Shown here: one piece after another, positions 1-8,032 of the stretch
Position numbering within the stretch: position 1 is the first letter of the stretch
Layout: every line of letters starts with the position of its first letter
Assembly (NCBI RefSeq): GCF_030767025.1
Contig: NZ_JASITE010000001.1
Coordinates: 496,001-560,000, forward strand
DNA: 64,000 nt
Direction: 5' to 3'
Source: Nocardia sp. CC227C
Lineage (GTDB): Bacteria > Actinomycetota > Actinomycetes > Mycobacteriales > Mycobacteriaceae
The notes under the pieces: model-generated
Seen by the model: only the letters and a program-made list of their open reading frames with translations
What the model was told of the DNA's origin: nothing
Database searches by the model: none
Made by a program: the position numbers and the translations under genes

Positions 1-1
1 C

Positions 2-487
2 GGGCTCGGTGCGGCGGCCGTGGTGGTGCTGACCGTGGACTACGGGCGGCCGCCCTGGATCGCGCTCGTACTCGCCTGCTCCTTCGCCACCTACGGTCTG
101 GTCAAGAAGGTGATCCGGCTGGAGCCGCTGCCGGGACTGGCGGCCGAGGGACTGGTCGCCGCGCCGTTCGCGCTGACCGCGGTGATCGTGCTCGGAGTGA
201 CCGGACAGGCCGCCATCGGATCGAGCGTCCCGAACACCGCGCTGCTCATGGCCACCGGTCCGGTGACCCTGGTGCCGCTGCTGCTGTTCGCCCTGGCGGC
301 GCAGCGGGTTCCGCTGTCCACCATGGGAATCCTGCAGTACATCACGCCGGGACTCCAGCTGGCCTGGGGCGTGTTCGTGGTGCACGAGGACATGCCGCCG
401 TCGCGCTGGGCCGGTTTCGCGCTCATCTGGGTGGCGCTGGCGATCTTCACCGGCGACGCGGTGCGGCGTTCTCGCCGGGCCGCGTGA
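2..487 (+). CDS. rarD: EamA/RarD-family transporter, C-terminal part
   Basis: The reading frame is open from the window edge, so the N-terminal half is missing. The visible ~160 residues contain about five hydrophobic helices and the stretch GILQYITPGLQLAWGVFVV, typical of RarD (chloramphenicol-sensitive protein) in the EamA drug/metabolite transporter superfamily. It should sit in the cytoplasmic membrane; the substrate of RarD proteins is not settled. It ends in the basic tail RRSRRAA. The next gene is separated by about 120 bp on the same strand, so cotranscription is uncertain. Confidence 0.8.
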   Translation, partial: GLGAAAVVVLTVDYGRPPWIALVLACSFATYGLVKKVIRLEPLPGLAAEGLVAAPFALTAVIVLGVTGQAAIGSSVPNTALLMATGPVTLVPLLLFALAAQRVPLSTMGILQYITPGLQLAWGVFVVHEDMPPSRWAGFALIWVALAIFTGDAVRRSRRAA

Positions 488-609
488 GCGGGCGCGGACA
501 CTTGAACGGGCCGATGTCATTGCGTTAACTTGGGACTCGTGGCGGTGCTCCCGTTGGTCGACTCGTACCGGCCCGGGGTCGGGACCGTCACGAGTACAGG
601 AGAAATCCA

Positions 610-1014
610 CTGACTGTTCAGTTCAATCACACCGTCGTCGTGTGCGACGACAATCGTGTCTCCGCCGAATTCTGGGCGGACATCATGGGTCTGGATGTGG
701 GAGCGGAATGGGGACCGTTCGTCCCGGTCACCATCGCGCACGGCGTCACCTTCGACTTCGCCAACGCGCCTCCCGATCTTCCGGGCGGGATTCAACCGCA
801 GCATTACGCCTTTCTGGTCTCGGAGGCCGAATTCGACGCGGCCTACGAGAAGATCCGGCGCTACCGGCTCACCTACTGGGCCGATCCGCACGGTGAGCGG
901 GAAGGCGAGATCAATCACAATGACGGCGGTCGCGGGATCTATTTCCAGGATTTGAACGGCCACTTCATGGAGTTGATCACCGTGCCGTACGGCGGTTGGC
1001 CGGACCGGCGATAA
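610..1014 (+). CDS. VOC (glyoxalase-fold) family protein, probable CTG start
   Basis: A small single-domain vicinal-oxygen-chelate protein. After the proposed start it reads LTVQFNHTVVVCDDNR and continues with AEFWADIMGLDVGAEWGPF and GIYFQDLNGHFMELIT, the usual beta-alpha-beta-beta-beta repeat units. The first ATG/GTG in frame is at 640, which would remove the first beta strand. A good ribosome site, AGGAGA at 598-603, sits 6 nt before an in-frame CTG at 610, so I start the gene there (134 aa). Family members are metal-dependent lyases, dioxygenases or resistance proteins; the substrate cannot be read from the sequence. Confidence 0.75.
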   Translation: MTVQFNHTVVVCDDNRVSAEFWADIMGLDVGAEWGPFVPVTIAHGVTFDFANAPPDLPGGIQPQHYAFLVSEAEFDAAYEKIRRYRLTYWADPHGEREGEINHNDGGRGIYFQDLNGHFMELITVPYGGWPDRR

Positions 1015-1159
1015 CCACGGTCGACGGCCGTACCCGCACCGGGTGCGGCCGTCTGCCCGGTGTGGACCGTGCCGGGATTGTGCGCACATTCCGCGCAACC
1101 GGCGAATTGCCGGTTGTGCGCATTGTGCTCGGCACCCGATACGAACCCTCCGGTCTGCA

Positions 1160-1165
1160 TACACT
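1160..1165 (+). promoter_or_regulatory. -10 element, leaderless histidine kinase
   Basis: TACACT lies 6 nt before GTG 1172, so transcription should begin at or near the start codon. Confidence 0.5.
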
Positions 1166-1171
1166 GGCGCG

Positions 1172-3103
1172 GTGAGTGTGTTCGGCCGCCGTACCCGCCC
1201 CCTGGTGGGTGAGGTGCGGCTGCGGACGCAGATCGTGTTGCTCCAGGTAGTGGTCGTTGCCCTGACCCTGGGCATCGCGTTCGGCATGTTCGCATACGTC
1301 AGCAACGAGCGGCTGTCCGGGGAATACGGACAGCGCGCGCTGGCGATCGCCCGCACCGTCGCCTCGGAGCCGATGCTGCGCGACGAGGTGTACCGCTACT
1401 CACTGGCAACTCTGCCGCCGGGTGAGGAGATGGAGACCGAACTCACGGTCGGGCCGGTGCAGCGCATCGCAGGGGACGCCCGCGAACGCACGGGCGCGCT
1501 GTTCGTGGTGGTCACCGACGAGGCCGGGATCCGGCTCGCGCATCCGAATCCGAAACGCCTGGGGGAGCGGGTCAGCACCGACCCCTCCGACGCACTCGCG
1601 GGCGACGAGGTGGTGATCCGGGAACGCGGCACCCTCGGCGAGTCGGTACGCGCGAAAGTGCCGGTGCTGCGACCGGGGAGCACCCACGTCGTCGGGCAGG
1701 TGAGCGTCGGCATCTCCACGACGGCGGTGCGCGACCAACTCCTGGGCGACCTGCGCCGCGCCGGACTGGTGGCGGGCGGCGCGCTGCTGGCGGGGGTGCT
1801 CGGTTCGATGCTGCTGGCCCGCCGCTGGCACGGACTCACCCTCGGTCTGGAACCGCGCGAGCTGGCCGAACTGGTGCGCGAACAGGATGCGGTGCTGCAC
1901 GGCATCGGGGAGGGCGTGGTGGCGGCGGATACCGCCTGGCGGGTCACCGTGGTGAACGAGGAAGCACGGCGGCTGCTCGGCATCACCGGCGAAACCGGTT
2001 GCACCGTCGACGAACTCGGACTCACCCCGCGGGTGCTCGAGGTCTTCCGGGCCGCCGACGGCGTGCCGGTGCAGGCCGCGGTGGGTGAGCGCATCGTGGT
2101 GGTGACCGCGCGGGCGGTGCGCCGCGACGGCCGCTCGCTCGGCGCGGTGCTGAGCGCGCGCGACCGCACCGATATCGAATCGCTGACCCGCCAGCTCGAC
2201 GCCGTCCGCTCCATGAGCGCCGTCCTGCGCGCCCAGCGCCACGAATTCGCCAACCGGCTGCACCTGATCTCGGGACTGCTGCACACCGATCGGGCCGCGG
2301 CGGCCGCGCAGTACATCGACGATCTGCTGGGTTCCGGGCCGCTCGGCGCGGCGCTGCCCGGCATGGACGCCGTCCACGACCCGTACCTGCAAGCCTTCCT
2401 CGCGGCCAAGGCCGCGCACGCCCGCGAAGGCGGTGTCACCCTGCGACTGGGCCCCAATACCTGGATCGACGGTAGTCTCGCCGTGCCCGTGGACGTCACC
2501 ACCGTCCTGGGCAACCTGCTCGACAACGCCATCGAGGCGGCGCGCACCGGCGAACCGCCCGCCGTGGTGGAAGTGGAACTGGTTCAAGAGGATTCGAACC
2601 TCTACATCACCGTCGCCGACAGCGGCTCCGGCGTCCCGCCCGCCCTCGCCGACGCCATCTTCACCGAGGGTGTCTCCACCCGCCCCGACTCCGGCCTCCC
2701 CGGCGGCCGCGGCATCGGCCTCGCCCTGGCCCGCCAGATAGCCCGCGCCCGCGGCGGCGACATCCGCCTCGCCTCCCTCGGCGGCCCACCCGCGAACCTC
2801 GTGGCGGACAAGGAATCCGACCCACCCCCGACCCACCCCGCCGACCCCGGAGAGCCCGCCCCCACCCGCCGCGCCACCCCGCCCCACACCGGCACCACCG
2901 GCGACGCCGTGTCCGGTGGTCGCGCGGCTGGTGATGCTGTGTCCGGTGGTCGCGCGGCTGGTGCTGTCGGGCCGGGTGCTGTCGGGCCGGGTGCTGTCGC
3001 GGCCGGTGGCGGTGTGGCGGGGCGGCTGCGGGGGGCCGAGTTCATTGCCCGGATGCCGGGTGTGCTGGTGAGAGGAGATGTGGCGTGGGCCGAGACGATG
3101 TGA
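1172..3103 (+). CDS. sensor histidine kinase, CitA/DcuS type, with a C-terminal insertion
   Basis: Membrane sensor of a two-component system for small carboxylates or similar ligands (inference from family). It has an N-terminal transmembrane helix (about residues 20-45), an extracytoplasmic PAS-like sensor domain with IRLAHPNPKRLGE, a second helix near residue 205 and a cytoplasmic PAS domain. The H box QRHEFANRLHLISGLLH has its phospho-accepting His near residue 357, and the N box is NLLDNAIEAA near 446. The CitA-type ATPase normally runs straight from GGDIRLA to the last strand GAEFIARMPGVL; here about 80 Pro/Gly/Ala-rich residues (about 540-620), including two GDAVSGGRAA repeats, separate them. 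The 643-aa length is about 80-100 above the family norm. Its 3' end overlaps the response regulator by 19 nt. Start chosen from the -10 hexamer 6 nt upstream. Confidence 0.85.
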   Translation: MSVFGRRTRPLVGEVRLRTQIVLLQVVVVALTLGIAFGMFAYVSNERLSGEYGQRALAIARTVASEPMLRDEVYRYSLATLPPGEEMETELTVGPVQRIAGDARERTGALFVVVTDEAGIRLAHPNPKRLGERVSTDPSDALAGDEVVIRERGTLGESVRAKVPVLRPGSTHVVGQVSVGISTTAVRDQLLGDLRRAGLVAGGALLAGVLGSMLLARRWHGLTLGLEPRELAELVREQDAVLHGIGEGVVAADTAWRVTVVNEEARRLLGITGETGCTVDELGLTPRVLEVFRAADGVPVQAAVGERIVVVTARAVRRDGRSLGAVLSARDRTDIESLTRQLDAVRSMSAVLRAQRHEFANRLHLISGLLHTDRAAAAAQYIDDLLGSGPLGAALPGMDAVHDPYLQAFLAAKAAHAREGGVTLRLGPNTWIDGSLAVPVDVTTVLGNLLDNAIEAARTGEPPAVVEVELVQEDSNLYITVADSGSGVPPALADAIFTEGVSTRPDSGLPGGRGIGLALARQIARARGGDIRLASLGGPPANLVADKESDPPPTHPADPGEPAPTRRATPPHTGTTGDAVSGGRAAGDAVSGGRAAGAVGPGAVGPGAVAAGGGVAGRLRGAEFIARMPGVLVRGDVAWAETM

Positions 3104-3762
3104 ATGTGCTCGTCGTGGACGATGACTTCCGGGTGGCTAACCTGCATTCCGGAATCGTCACCGGGCTACCGGGATTCACCGTGGGCGCGACCGCGACAAC
3201 GCTCGCCGCGGCGCGGGCGGCCATCGCCGCGCACGCCTTCGACCTGGCCCTGGTGGATGTGTACCTGCCGGACGGCTCGGGGATCGACCTGGTGCGGGAG
3301 ATGCGCTTCGACGCCATGGTGCTCACGGCGGCGACCGAGGCCGACACCGTGCGCGCCGCGCTCAGCGCTGGAGCGCTCGGATATCTGGTCAAGCCGTTCG
3401 ACCACACCGCCCTGGCCGCCCGGCTGGCCGGTTATGCCCGCTACCGCCGTATCCTGTCCGCCACCGAGGTGACCGCCCGGGAGGTGGATGCCGCCCTGGA
3501 GGCGCTGCGTCCGACGCCGCCGACCGCCCCCGCCGCGGCGGCCTCCACGACAACCAGGGAACTGGTCCTGGACGCGGTGCGCGCCGCCGCCTCTCCACTC
3601 TCGGCCGCCGAGGTCTCCACCGTCACCGGTGTCTCGCGCGCCACCGCGCAGCGGTACCTGGCCCTGCTGGTGGCGTCCGGCGAGGTCCGCATGCAGCTGC
3701 GCTACGGCAGCACCGGCCGCCCGGAACAGGAGTACAGCGCCCTCCGAGGTGCCACCGCGTAA
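3085..3762 (+). CDS. response regulator, CitB/DcuR type
   Basis: Partner of the preceding kinase. The receiver domain starts VNVLVVDDDFRVANLH, has the phospho-accepting Asp in LALVDVYLPDGSGI, the switch Thr in AMVLTAATE and Lys in LVKPFDH. The C-terminal DNA-binding region (AAEVSTVTGVSRATAQRYLALL) is the winged HTH of the CitB/DpiA class. At 225 aa it has normal length. GTG 3085 is preceded by AGAGGAGA at 3071-3078. The start lies inside the kinase gene (19-nt overlap), so the two are translationally coupled. No transporter gene of the citrate/dicarboxylate type lies next to the pair, so the stimulus is unknown. Confidence 0.88.
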   Translation: MGRDDVNVLVVDDDFRVANLHSGIVTGLPGFTVGATATTLAAARAAIAAHAFDLALVDVYLPDGSGIDLVREMRFDAMVLTAATEADTVRAALSAGALGYLVKPFDHTALAARLAGYARYRRILSATEVTAREVDAALEALRPTPPTAPAAAASTTTRELVLDAVRAAASPLSAAEVSTVTGVSRATAQRYLALLVASGEVRMQLRYGSTGRPEQEYSALRGATA

Positions 3763-3770
3763 TGCGCATC

Positions 3771-3940
3771 CGGGGTGCGACCGGCCAGCGCAATGGGACC
3801 GGGGTGCAACCGGTCTGCGCGACGGAGTCGGGTGTGATCGGTTTGCGTGATGGGGCCGGGTGTGGCCGGTTTGCGTGACAGAGCTGGGTGTGGCCGGTCA
3901 GCGCGACGGAGCCGGGTGCCACCGGTTTGCGCGACAGACC
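3771..3940. repeat. 28-29 bp tandem repeat, six degenerate copies
   Basis: Six head-to-tail units begin at 3771, 3800, 3829, 3857, 3885 and 3913. The first two are 29 bp and the others 28 bp. Each has the pattern CGGGTG-N3/4-CCGGT-N2/3-GCGYGAC-N-GA. A partial seventh unit follows to about 3958. The unit is not a multiple of three and all frames differ between copies, so it is not a coding repeat. It fills most of the 296 bp between the response regulator and the next gene. Confidence 0.85.
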
Positions 3941-4058
3941 GCTCGGGTGCCGGTGAGGAGGGGAATGCCGCTCGCCCGCCGCGATCGCCCTCCGAAATCG
4001 GCGACAGCGGGTACCCTGCTCCGAAACGCTTACATTTCACTAGTTGGGAATCGTCCTC

Positions 4059-4280
4059 ATGCGCAACCGCTTACGCACCGCCGCACTGGCCTTCGTCCTG
4101 GCCACCGCCCCCTTCGCCGCCGTCGCCCCGGCCGCCGCCGTCCCCCTGGTCCCCGCCGAGCCGACGCTCCCGGCGGCCCCGCACACCGCCGAACCGGTCG
4201 GCTTCGCCTGCATCCTCATCCACCCGACCCCGCCCGAATGCGCGCTGGCCTCCCTCTCCGCGGGCTTGTCCGCGGAGTGA
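4059..4280 (+). CDS. small secreted protein of unknown function
   Basis: A 73-aa product with a clear signal peptide (MRNRLRTAALAFVLATAPFA, probable cleavage after AAAVP or nearby) and a short Pro/Ala-rich mature part that holds two cysteines (GFACILIHPTPPECALA), able to form one disulfide. I do not recognise the family. ATG 4059 is preferred over the in-frame TTG at 4044 because the signal peptide then has the usual n-region. TACCCT at about 4013 could be a -10 element. The convergent methyltransferase gene ends 10 bp away. Confidence 0.6.
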   Translation: MRNRLRTAALAFVLATAPFAAVAPAAAVPLVPAEPTLPAAPHTAEPVGFACILIHPTPPECALASLSAGLSAE

Positions 4281-4290
4281 CGGACGACGT

Positions 4291-4908
4291 TCAGTTCGAG
4301 ACGGCCACGCCCAGCGACAGCGCACCATAGGGGCGCGGCGCACCCTCCTGGTAGAAGCGGTCCACCTCACGGAGTTCGAATCCGGCCGTGGACAACAGTT
4401 CCGCGATATCGCGATCGAGGTGGCACCCGCCCGCCACCGCCTTCTGGATCGGATTGAGCCGGTGCTGCCAGGTCTGGACCCCGGGATCCGGGGCCAGCCC
4501 GTGCTCGACGAAGTGCAGGGTGCCGCCGGGCACCAGCACCCGGCGCACCTCGCCGAGTGCGGCCAGCACATCCGGGATCGTGCACAGCGTCCACGTGGAC
4601 AGCGCCGAGTCGAAGGTGTTGTCGGCGAAGGGCAGCCGCTGCCCGTCGAGACCCGAACGCTCCACCGGCACGGGCGCGGCCGCCACCCGTCGAGCCGCCA
4701 TCCGCCACCCCAGATCGGCGGGCTCGACGGCGCTCACCGAGGTCACCTCGGCCGGGTACAGCGGCACATTGCGGCCGGATCCGAACCCGATCTCGACCAC
4801 CCGCCCGCGCAGACCGGCGCAGGCCCGCTCGCGCAGCGGGTCCAGCGCACGCATCCCGCAGGTGAGGTCGATGATGCGGGGGAGGATGCGGTCTTCGTAC
4901 ATTCCCAC
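4291..4908 (-). CDS. class I SAM-dependent methyltransferase
   Basis: A 205-aa soluble methyltransferase. The SAM-binding motif I is VVEIGFGSGRNVPLYP, the acidic motif II is SAVEPADLGW, and motif IV/post-I is LPFADNTFDSALSTWTLCTIPD, followed by RRVLVPGGTLHFVEHG. This pattern is that of the Methyltransf_11 group (UbiE/COQ5-like and methyltransferase-like 7 proteins). The substrate is unknown. GTG 4908 follows GAAAGG at a suitable distance; an alternative ATG lies two codons later. The hydrolase gene upstream is on the same strand with about 60 bp between them. Confidence 0.85.
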   Translation of the reverse strand: MGMYEDRILPRIIDLTCGMRALDPLRERACAGLRGRVVEIGFGSGRNVPLYPAEVTSVSAVEPADLGWRMAARRVAAAPVPVERSGLDGQRLPFADNTFDSALSTWTLCTIPDVLAALGEVRRVLVPGGTLHFVEHGLAPDPGVQTWQHRLNPIQKAVAGGCHLDRDIAELLSTAGFELREVDRFYQEGAPRPYGALSLGVAVSN

Positions 4909-4967
4909 GTCATTACCCTTTCAAGGTCGGGATCCGACCGCCGGTGCCGAATCCGCCGAACAGATTC

Positions 4968-6356
4968 TCAGCGCGGCGGCATGCGCTCGGTCAGCCAGTT
5001 CGACAGATAGTCCAATACCGCCGGGTCCATGGTGGTCTCGATGGACGCGTATTCGTCGGGCGTGCCCTTGTCGGCCGGTTGCAGCAGATGGTTGAGGCCG
5101 TCGAAGGTGTGGACGGTGGCATCCGGATTGTCCGCCAGCAGATTCCGCATGGGTCCTTCGCTCTGGGCGGGCGGTACCTGGAGGTCCTTGCCGCCGTACA
5201 CGGCCAGCGTCGGCACCCGCAGCGCCGACAGCGCCGGGGCGGGATCGTAGTTCAGCAGCGCCGCCATGTAGGGGCTCGCCATCTGCGCCGCCTCCTCCTC
5301 CGATGATCGCTCGTCCTCGGGAAGGCTGTTGTTGTGGTCGAGCACGTACCGGCGGGCCGCTTCCAGGTCTCCGGTGCGGATGACGGCGATCAGCCCCGAC
5401 ACGAAGCCGATCTGCTCGCTGATCTCCTCCGGCGTCGCCCCCTGGGCGGCCATGATGAGTCGGTTCTGCTCCAGCAGCACCTCCGAGCCCGGCACCGCCG
5501 GACCGGCCAGCAGGATCGTGAACGCCACCCCGCTGTCGGGGCGCGCGGCGGCGAGGGGCGCGAGGTAGCCGCCCTCGCTGTGGCCGAGCAATCCGATGCG
5601 ATCGGCGTCGATGTCGTCGCGTCCCCGCAGGTAGTTCATCCCGGCGATGATGTCGTCGGTCAGCTCCCGATAGGTGGCGTGTTCCAGATTGCCGCCGGTC
5701 CCGCCGACGCCGCGGTCGTCGGTGCGCAGCACGGCGTATCCGGCGCGGGTGAGGGTGTCGGAGAGCAGCAGGAACGGCTTGTGCCCGAGCAGGGTCTCAT
5801 CGCGGTCCTGCGGACCGCTGCCGGTGACCAGCACGACGGTCGGGAACGGTCCGGTGCCCTCGGGCCGGGTCAGCGTCCCGGCGACGGTGATCTCCCCGCT
5901 CGGATAGGACACCTCTTCGGTGGCGTACGGGAACGGCGGTTGCGGTTCCTGCGGCCGCGCCGGCCCCTCCACCACGCCGCGGGTCAGATGCAGCGGGAAC
6001 TGCTGTCCGCCTTGGCTGAACTCGCCCTCGATGGTGTCGCTGTCGCGGTTGTGGGTCCCCTCGAACTTCGGATCGCCGGGGACGTCCGGAATGCTGAAGG
6101 TGACCAGGTCCGGATCGGCGCTCACCCCGGTCAGCGGTGCCGCGGCCACGCCCTGTTCCGGGATGTCGACGGTGGCGTCGCCGTCGTCGGCGAAGTTCAC
6201 TCCGATGGCGAGTTGTCGGCCGGGCAGTTCGATACTGCCGTGCCAGTCGCCGCTCACCTGTTCCGGTGTCGGTGTGGCGTCGTCGTTTCCGCATCCGGCC
6301 GCCACCAAGGCGACGGCGGCGGACAGGATCAGCAGTAGTGACCGCAGCGTGCGCAT
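4968..6356 (-). CDS. alpha/beta-hydrolase lipoprotein
   Basis: The N-terminus is a lipoprotein signal with lipobox LVAAGC (Cys22), so the protein is probably anchored to the outer face of the membrane. Residues about 30-135 form a beta-rich N-terminal domain. The rest is an alpha/beta-hydrolase of the YqiA/dienelactone-like class often called 'alpha/beta hydrolase family, S9-like': oxyanion segment VTGSGPQDRDE, nucleophile elbow GHSEGG, acid in YGGKDLQVP and catalytic His in FDGLNHLLQ. The triad is intact. A carboxylesterase or peptidase role is likely; the substrate is not evident. Confidence 0.85.
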   Translation of the reverse strand: MRTLRSLLLILSAAVALVAAGCGNDDATPTPEQVSGDWHGSIELPGRQLAIGVNFADDGDATVDIPEQGVAAAPLTGVSADPDLVTFSIPDVPGDPKFEGTHNRDSDTIEGEFSQGGQQFPLHLTRGVVEGPARPQEPQPPFPYATEEVSYPSGEITVAGTLTRPEGTGPFPTVVLVTGSGPQDRDETLLGHKPFLLLSDTLTRAGYAVLRTDDRGVGGTGGNLEHATYRELTDDIIAGMNYLRGRDDIDADRIGLLGHSEGGYLAPLAAARPDSGVAFTILLAGPAVPGSEVLLEQNRLIMAAQGATPEEISEQIGFVSGLIAVIRTGDLEAARRYVLDHNNSLPEDERSSEEEAAQMASPYMAALLNYDPAPALSALRVPTLAVYGGKDLQVPPAQSEGPMRNLLADNPDATVHTFDGLNHLLQPADKGTPDEYASIETTMDPAVLDYLSNWLTERMPPR

Positions 6357-6491
6357 ACCTCACCCTACGCACGACCGGAACGTGACCACTTCGGTTACGC
6401 GTCGATAACCGGTCGGACACCGTCGATAACCACTCGGACGTCCGACATAACAGGGCGGGTTCCGTCGTTGCCGCCGCCGACCGGGCGTCCG

Positions 6492-6497
6492 TACCGT
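6492..6497 (+). promoter_or_regulatory. -10 element, leaderless esterase gene
   Basis: TACCGT lies 7 nt before GTG 6505. Confidence 0.45.
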
Positions 6498-6504
6498 GGA
6501 CGGT

Positions 6505-7758
6505 GTGAGCAATGTCGCTTCCCTCCCCGGTGCCGCATCCCTTCCGGCTGGCGTCGGCGGTTGTGCCGCCGCCGAATTCGCCCCTCTCGTACGCACTTTC
6601 GCGAGGATCATGGGCGGCAGACCGGGAGCGGGGGGTGGACTGGCCGTGCACCGGCACGGCGAACCCCTGGTAGACGTCTGGATCGGCGACGGCGAAATCG
6701 GTCGCCCGTGGGGTCCGGAGACCGGCAGCATCGTGTTCTCCGCGACCAAGGGCATCGCGGCCACGGTGATCCACCGGCTCGCGGACCGCGGCCTCATCGA
6801 CTACTCCGCCCCGGTCGCCGAGTACTGGCCCGAATTCGGGGCGAACGGCAAGGACCGGATCACGGTGCGGCAGCTGCTGTCCCACCGCGCCGGACTCTCC
6901 GGGCTGCCCGCCATCGCACGCGGGCTCGACGAGGTGCTCGACCACCGGCTCATGGAGGAGCGGCTGGCCGCGGCGAAACCCGACCACCTGCTGGGTGTTC
7001 CGACCTATCACGCGCTCACCTTCGGCTGGCTGTGCGGCGGGCTGGCCCGCGCCGTCACCGGTCGCGGCATGGCCGATCTGTTCCGCGCCGAGGTCGCCGA
7101 ACCGCTCGGCACCGACGGCATCCACCTGGGCCGCCCGGCCCCGGGCTCGGCCACCCGGGTCGCCGCCGTGGCGGGCTCGCGCCTGGAACTGGTGGGCGCG
7201 CCCTACGCCGCCATGGTGCTCGGCCGGGCCTACGGCATTCCGGGCGCGGCGGGCGCGGCCGCCCGCGCGCTGTTCCTCCCGGGTCTGGAGGCGCTGCTCG
7301 ACGGTGACGATCCGCCGATCCTGGCGACCGAACTCGCCGCGGGCAACGGCGTCTGCACCGCCTCCGGACTGGCCACCCTCTACGGCGCGCTGGCCGACGG
7401 CGGCATGGTGAACGGCCGCCGCTATCTCTCGCCGCGGACCGTCAAGGCGCTGTGCAAGGTGGAGAGCTACCAGCTCGACCACGCCCTGTTCTACATCCCG
7501 ATGCTGTGGCGGATGGGCTACCACTCGCTGCCCATGCCGGGTGCGCGCGCGGGCTTCGGGCATATCGGACTCGGCGGCTCCTTCGGCTGGGCCGACCCGC
7601 GTTCGGGCCTCTCGGTCGGTTTCGTGCACAACCGGCTCGGCGTGAACACCCTCAGCGCCGACCAGCTGGCCTCGGCCTGGGTGCTGCCGCTGGCGGTGCG
7701 CGGGGCGCGTGCCGCCGCCCGGCGCGCGACCCCGAGCACCACCCGTCGCGCGGCTTGA
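6505..7758 (+). CDS. beta-lactamase-fold serine hydrolase (esterase EstB type)
   Basis: Class C beta-lactamase/EstB-like enzyme of 417 aa. The catalytic SxxK motif is SATK (Ser79, Lys82 counted from GTG 6505). The Tyr motif is YHALTFGW, and HIGLGGSFGWADP near the C-terminus corresponds to the third active-site block. No signal peptide is visible, so it is probably cytoplasmic, acting on esters rather than cell-wall peptides (inference from EstB relatives). A GTG three codons upstream (6496) is possible, but the -10 hexamer points to 6505. Confidence 0.85.
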   Translation: MSNVASLPGAASLPAGVGGCAAAEFAPLVRTFARIMGGRPGAGGGLAVHRHGEPLVDVWIGDGEIGRPWGPETGSIVFSATKGIAATVIHRLADRGLIDYSAPVAEYWPEFGANGKDRITVRQLLSHRAGLSGLPAIARGLDEVLDHRLMEERLAAAKPDHLLGVPTYHALTFGWLCGGLARAVTGRGMADLFRAEVAEPLGTDGIHLGRPAPGSATRVAAVAGSRLELVGAPYAAMVLGRAYGIPGAAGAAARALFLPGLEALLDGDDPPILATELAAGNGVCTASGLATLYGALADGGMVNGRRYLSPRTVKALCKVESYQLDHALFYIPMLWRMGYHSLPMPGARAGFGHIGLGGSFGWADPRSGLSVGFVHNRLGVNTLSADQLASAWVLPLAVRGARAAARRATPSTTRRAA

Positions 7759-7841
7759 CCGCGGCGCGTCGGCCCGTACCGGCGGCCGCCACGACCGTTC
7801 CGGGACTCGCGATTCCCCTGCGCCTACGGGTCCCGGAGCCC

Positions 7842-7871
7842 GCACCCCCGCGACCGAACCCGCGGGGGTGC
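7842..7871 (+). terminator. stem-loop between esterase and dnaE
   Basis: An 11-bp perfect stem, GCACCCCCGCG (7842-7852) with CGCGGGGGTGC (7861-7871), and an 8-nt loop. No T-run follows, as is common in GC-rich actinobacteria. The rest of the 7759-8019 spacer shows nothing else I recognise. Confidence 0.5.
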
Positions 7872-8019
7872 ACATTCCCCTCGGAAATCCATGCGCAGCG
7901 CGGACTTTCGTGACCTCCAACACAACACGCCGGGCGCGACGCGCCGTTGATCGGTTCCGGTGACCTGGGCCCGCGAAGCATGTCGGAGTGGCACTTGGTT
8001 ATCTGTCGGTGCTTCCCCT

Positions 8020-8025
8020 TACGAT
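8020..8025 (+). promoter_or_regulatory. -10 element, leaderless dnaE
   Basis: TACGAT lies 7 nt before GTG 8033. A weak -35-like TTGGTT is at 7995-8000 with a 19-bp spacer. Confidence 0.5.
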
Positions 8026-8032
8026 GTCTGCC

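Noticed and set aside
3771..3940. CRISPR array.
   Set aside because: The 28-bp units are directly adjacent without spacers and no cas gene is nearby, so it is a plain tandem repeat.
5797..7923. 708-codon minus-strand frame over the lipoprotein hydrolase and esterase genes.
   Set aside because: It mixes a shifted frame of one real gene with the antisense of another; Arg/Gly-rich and without motifs.
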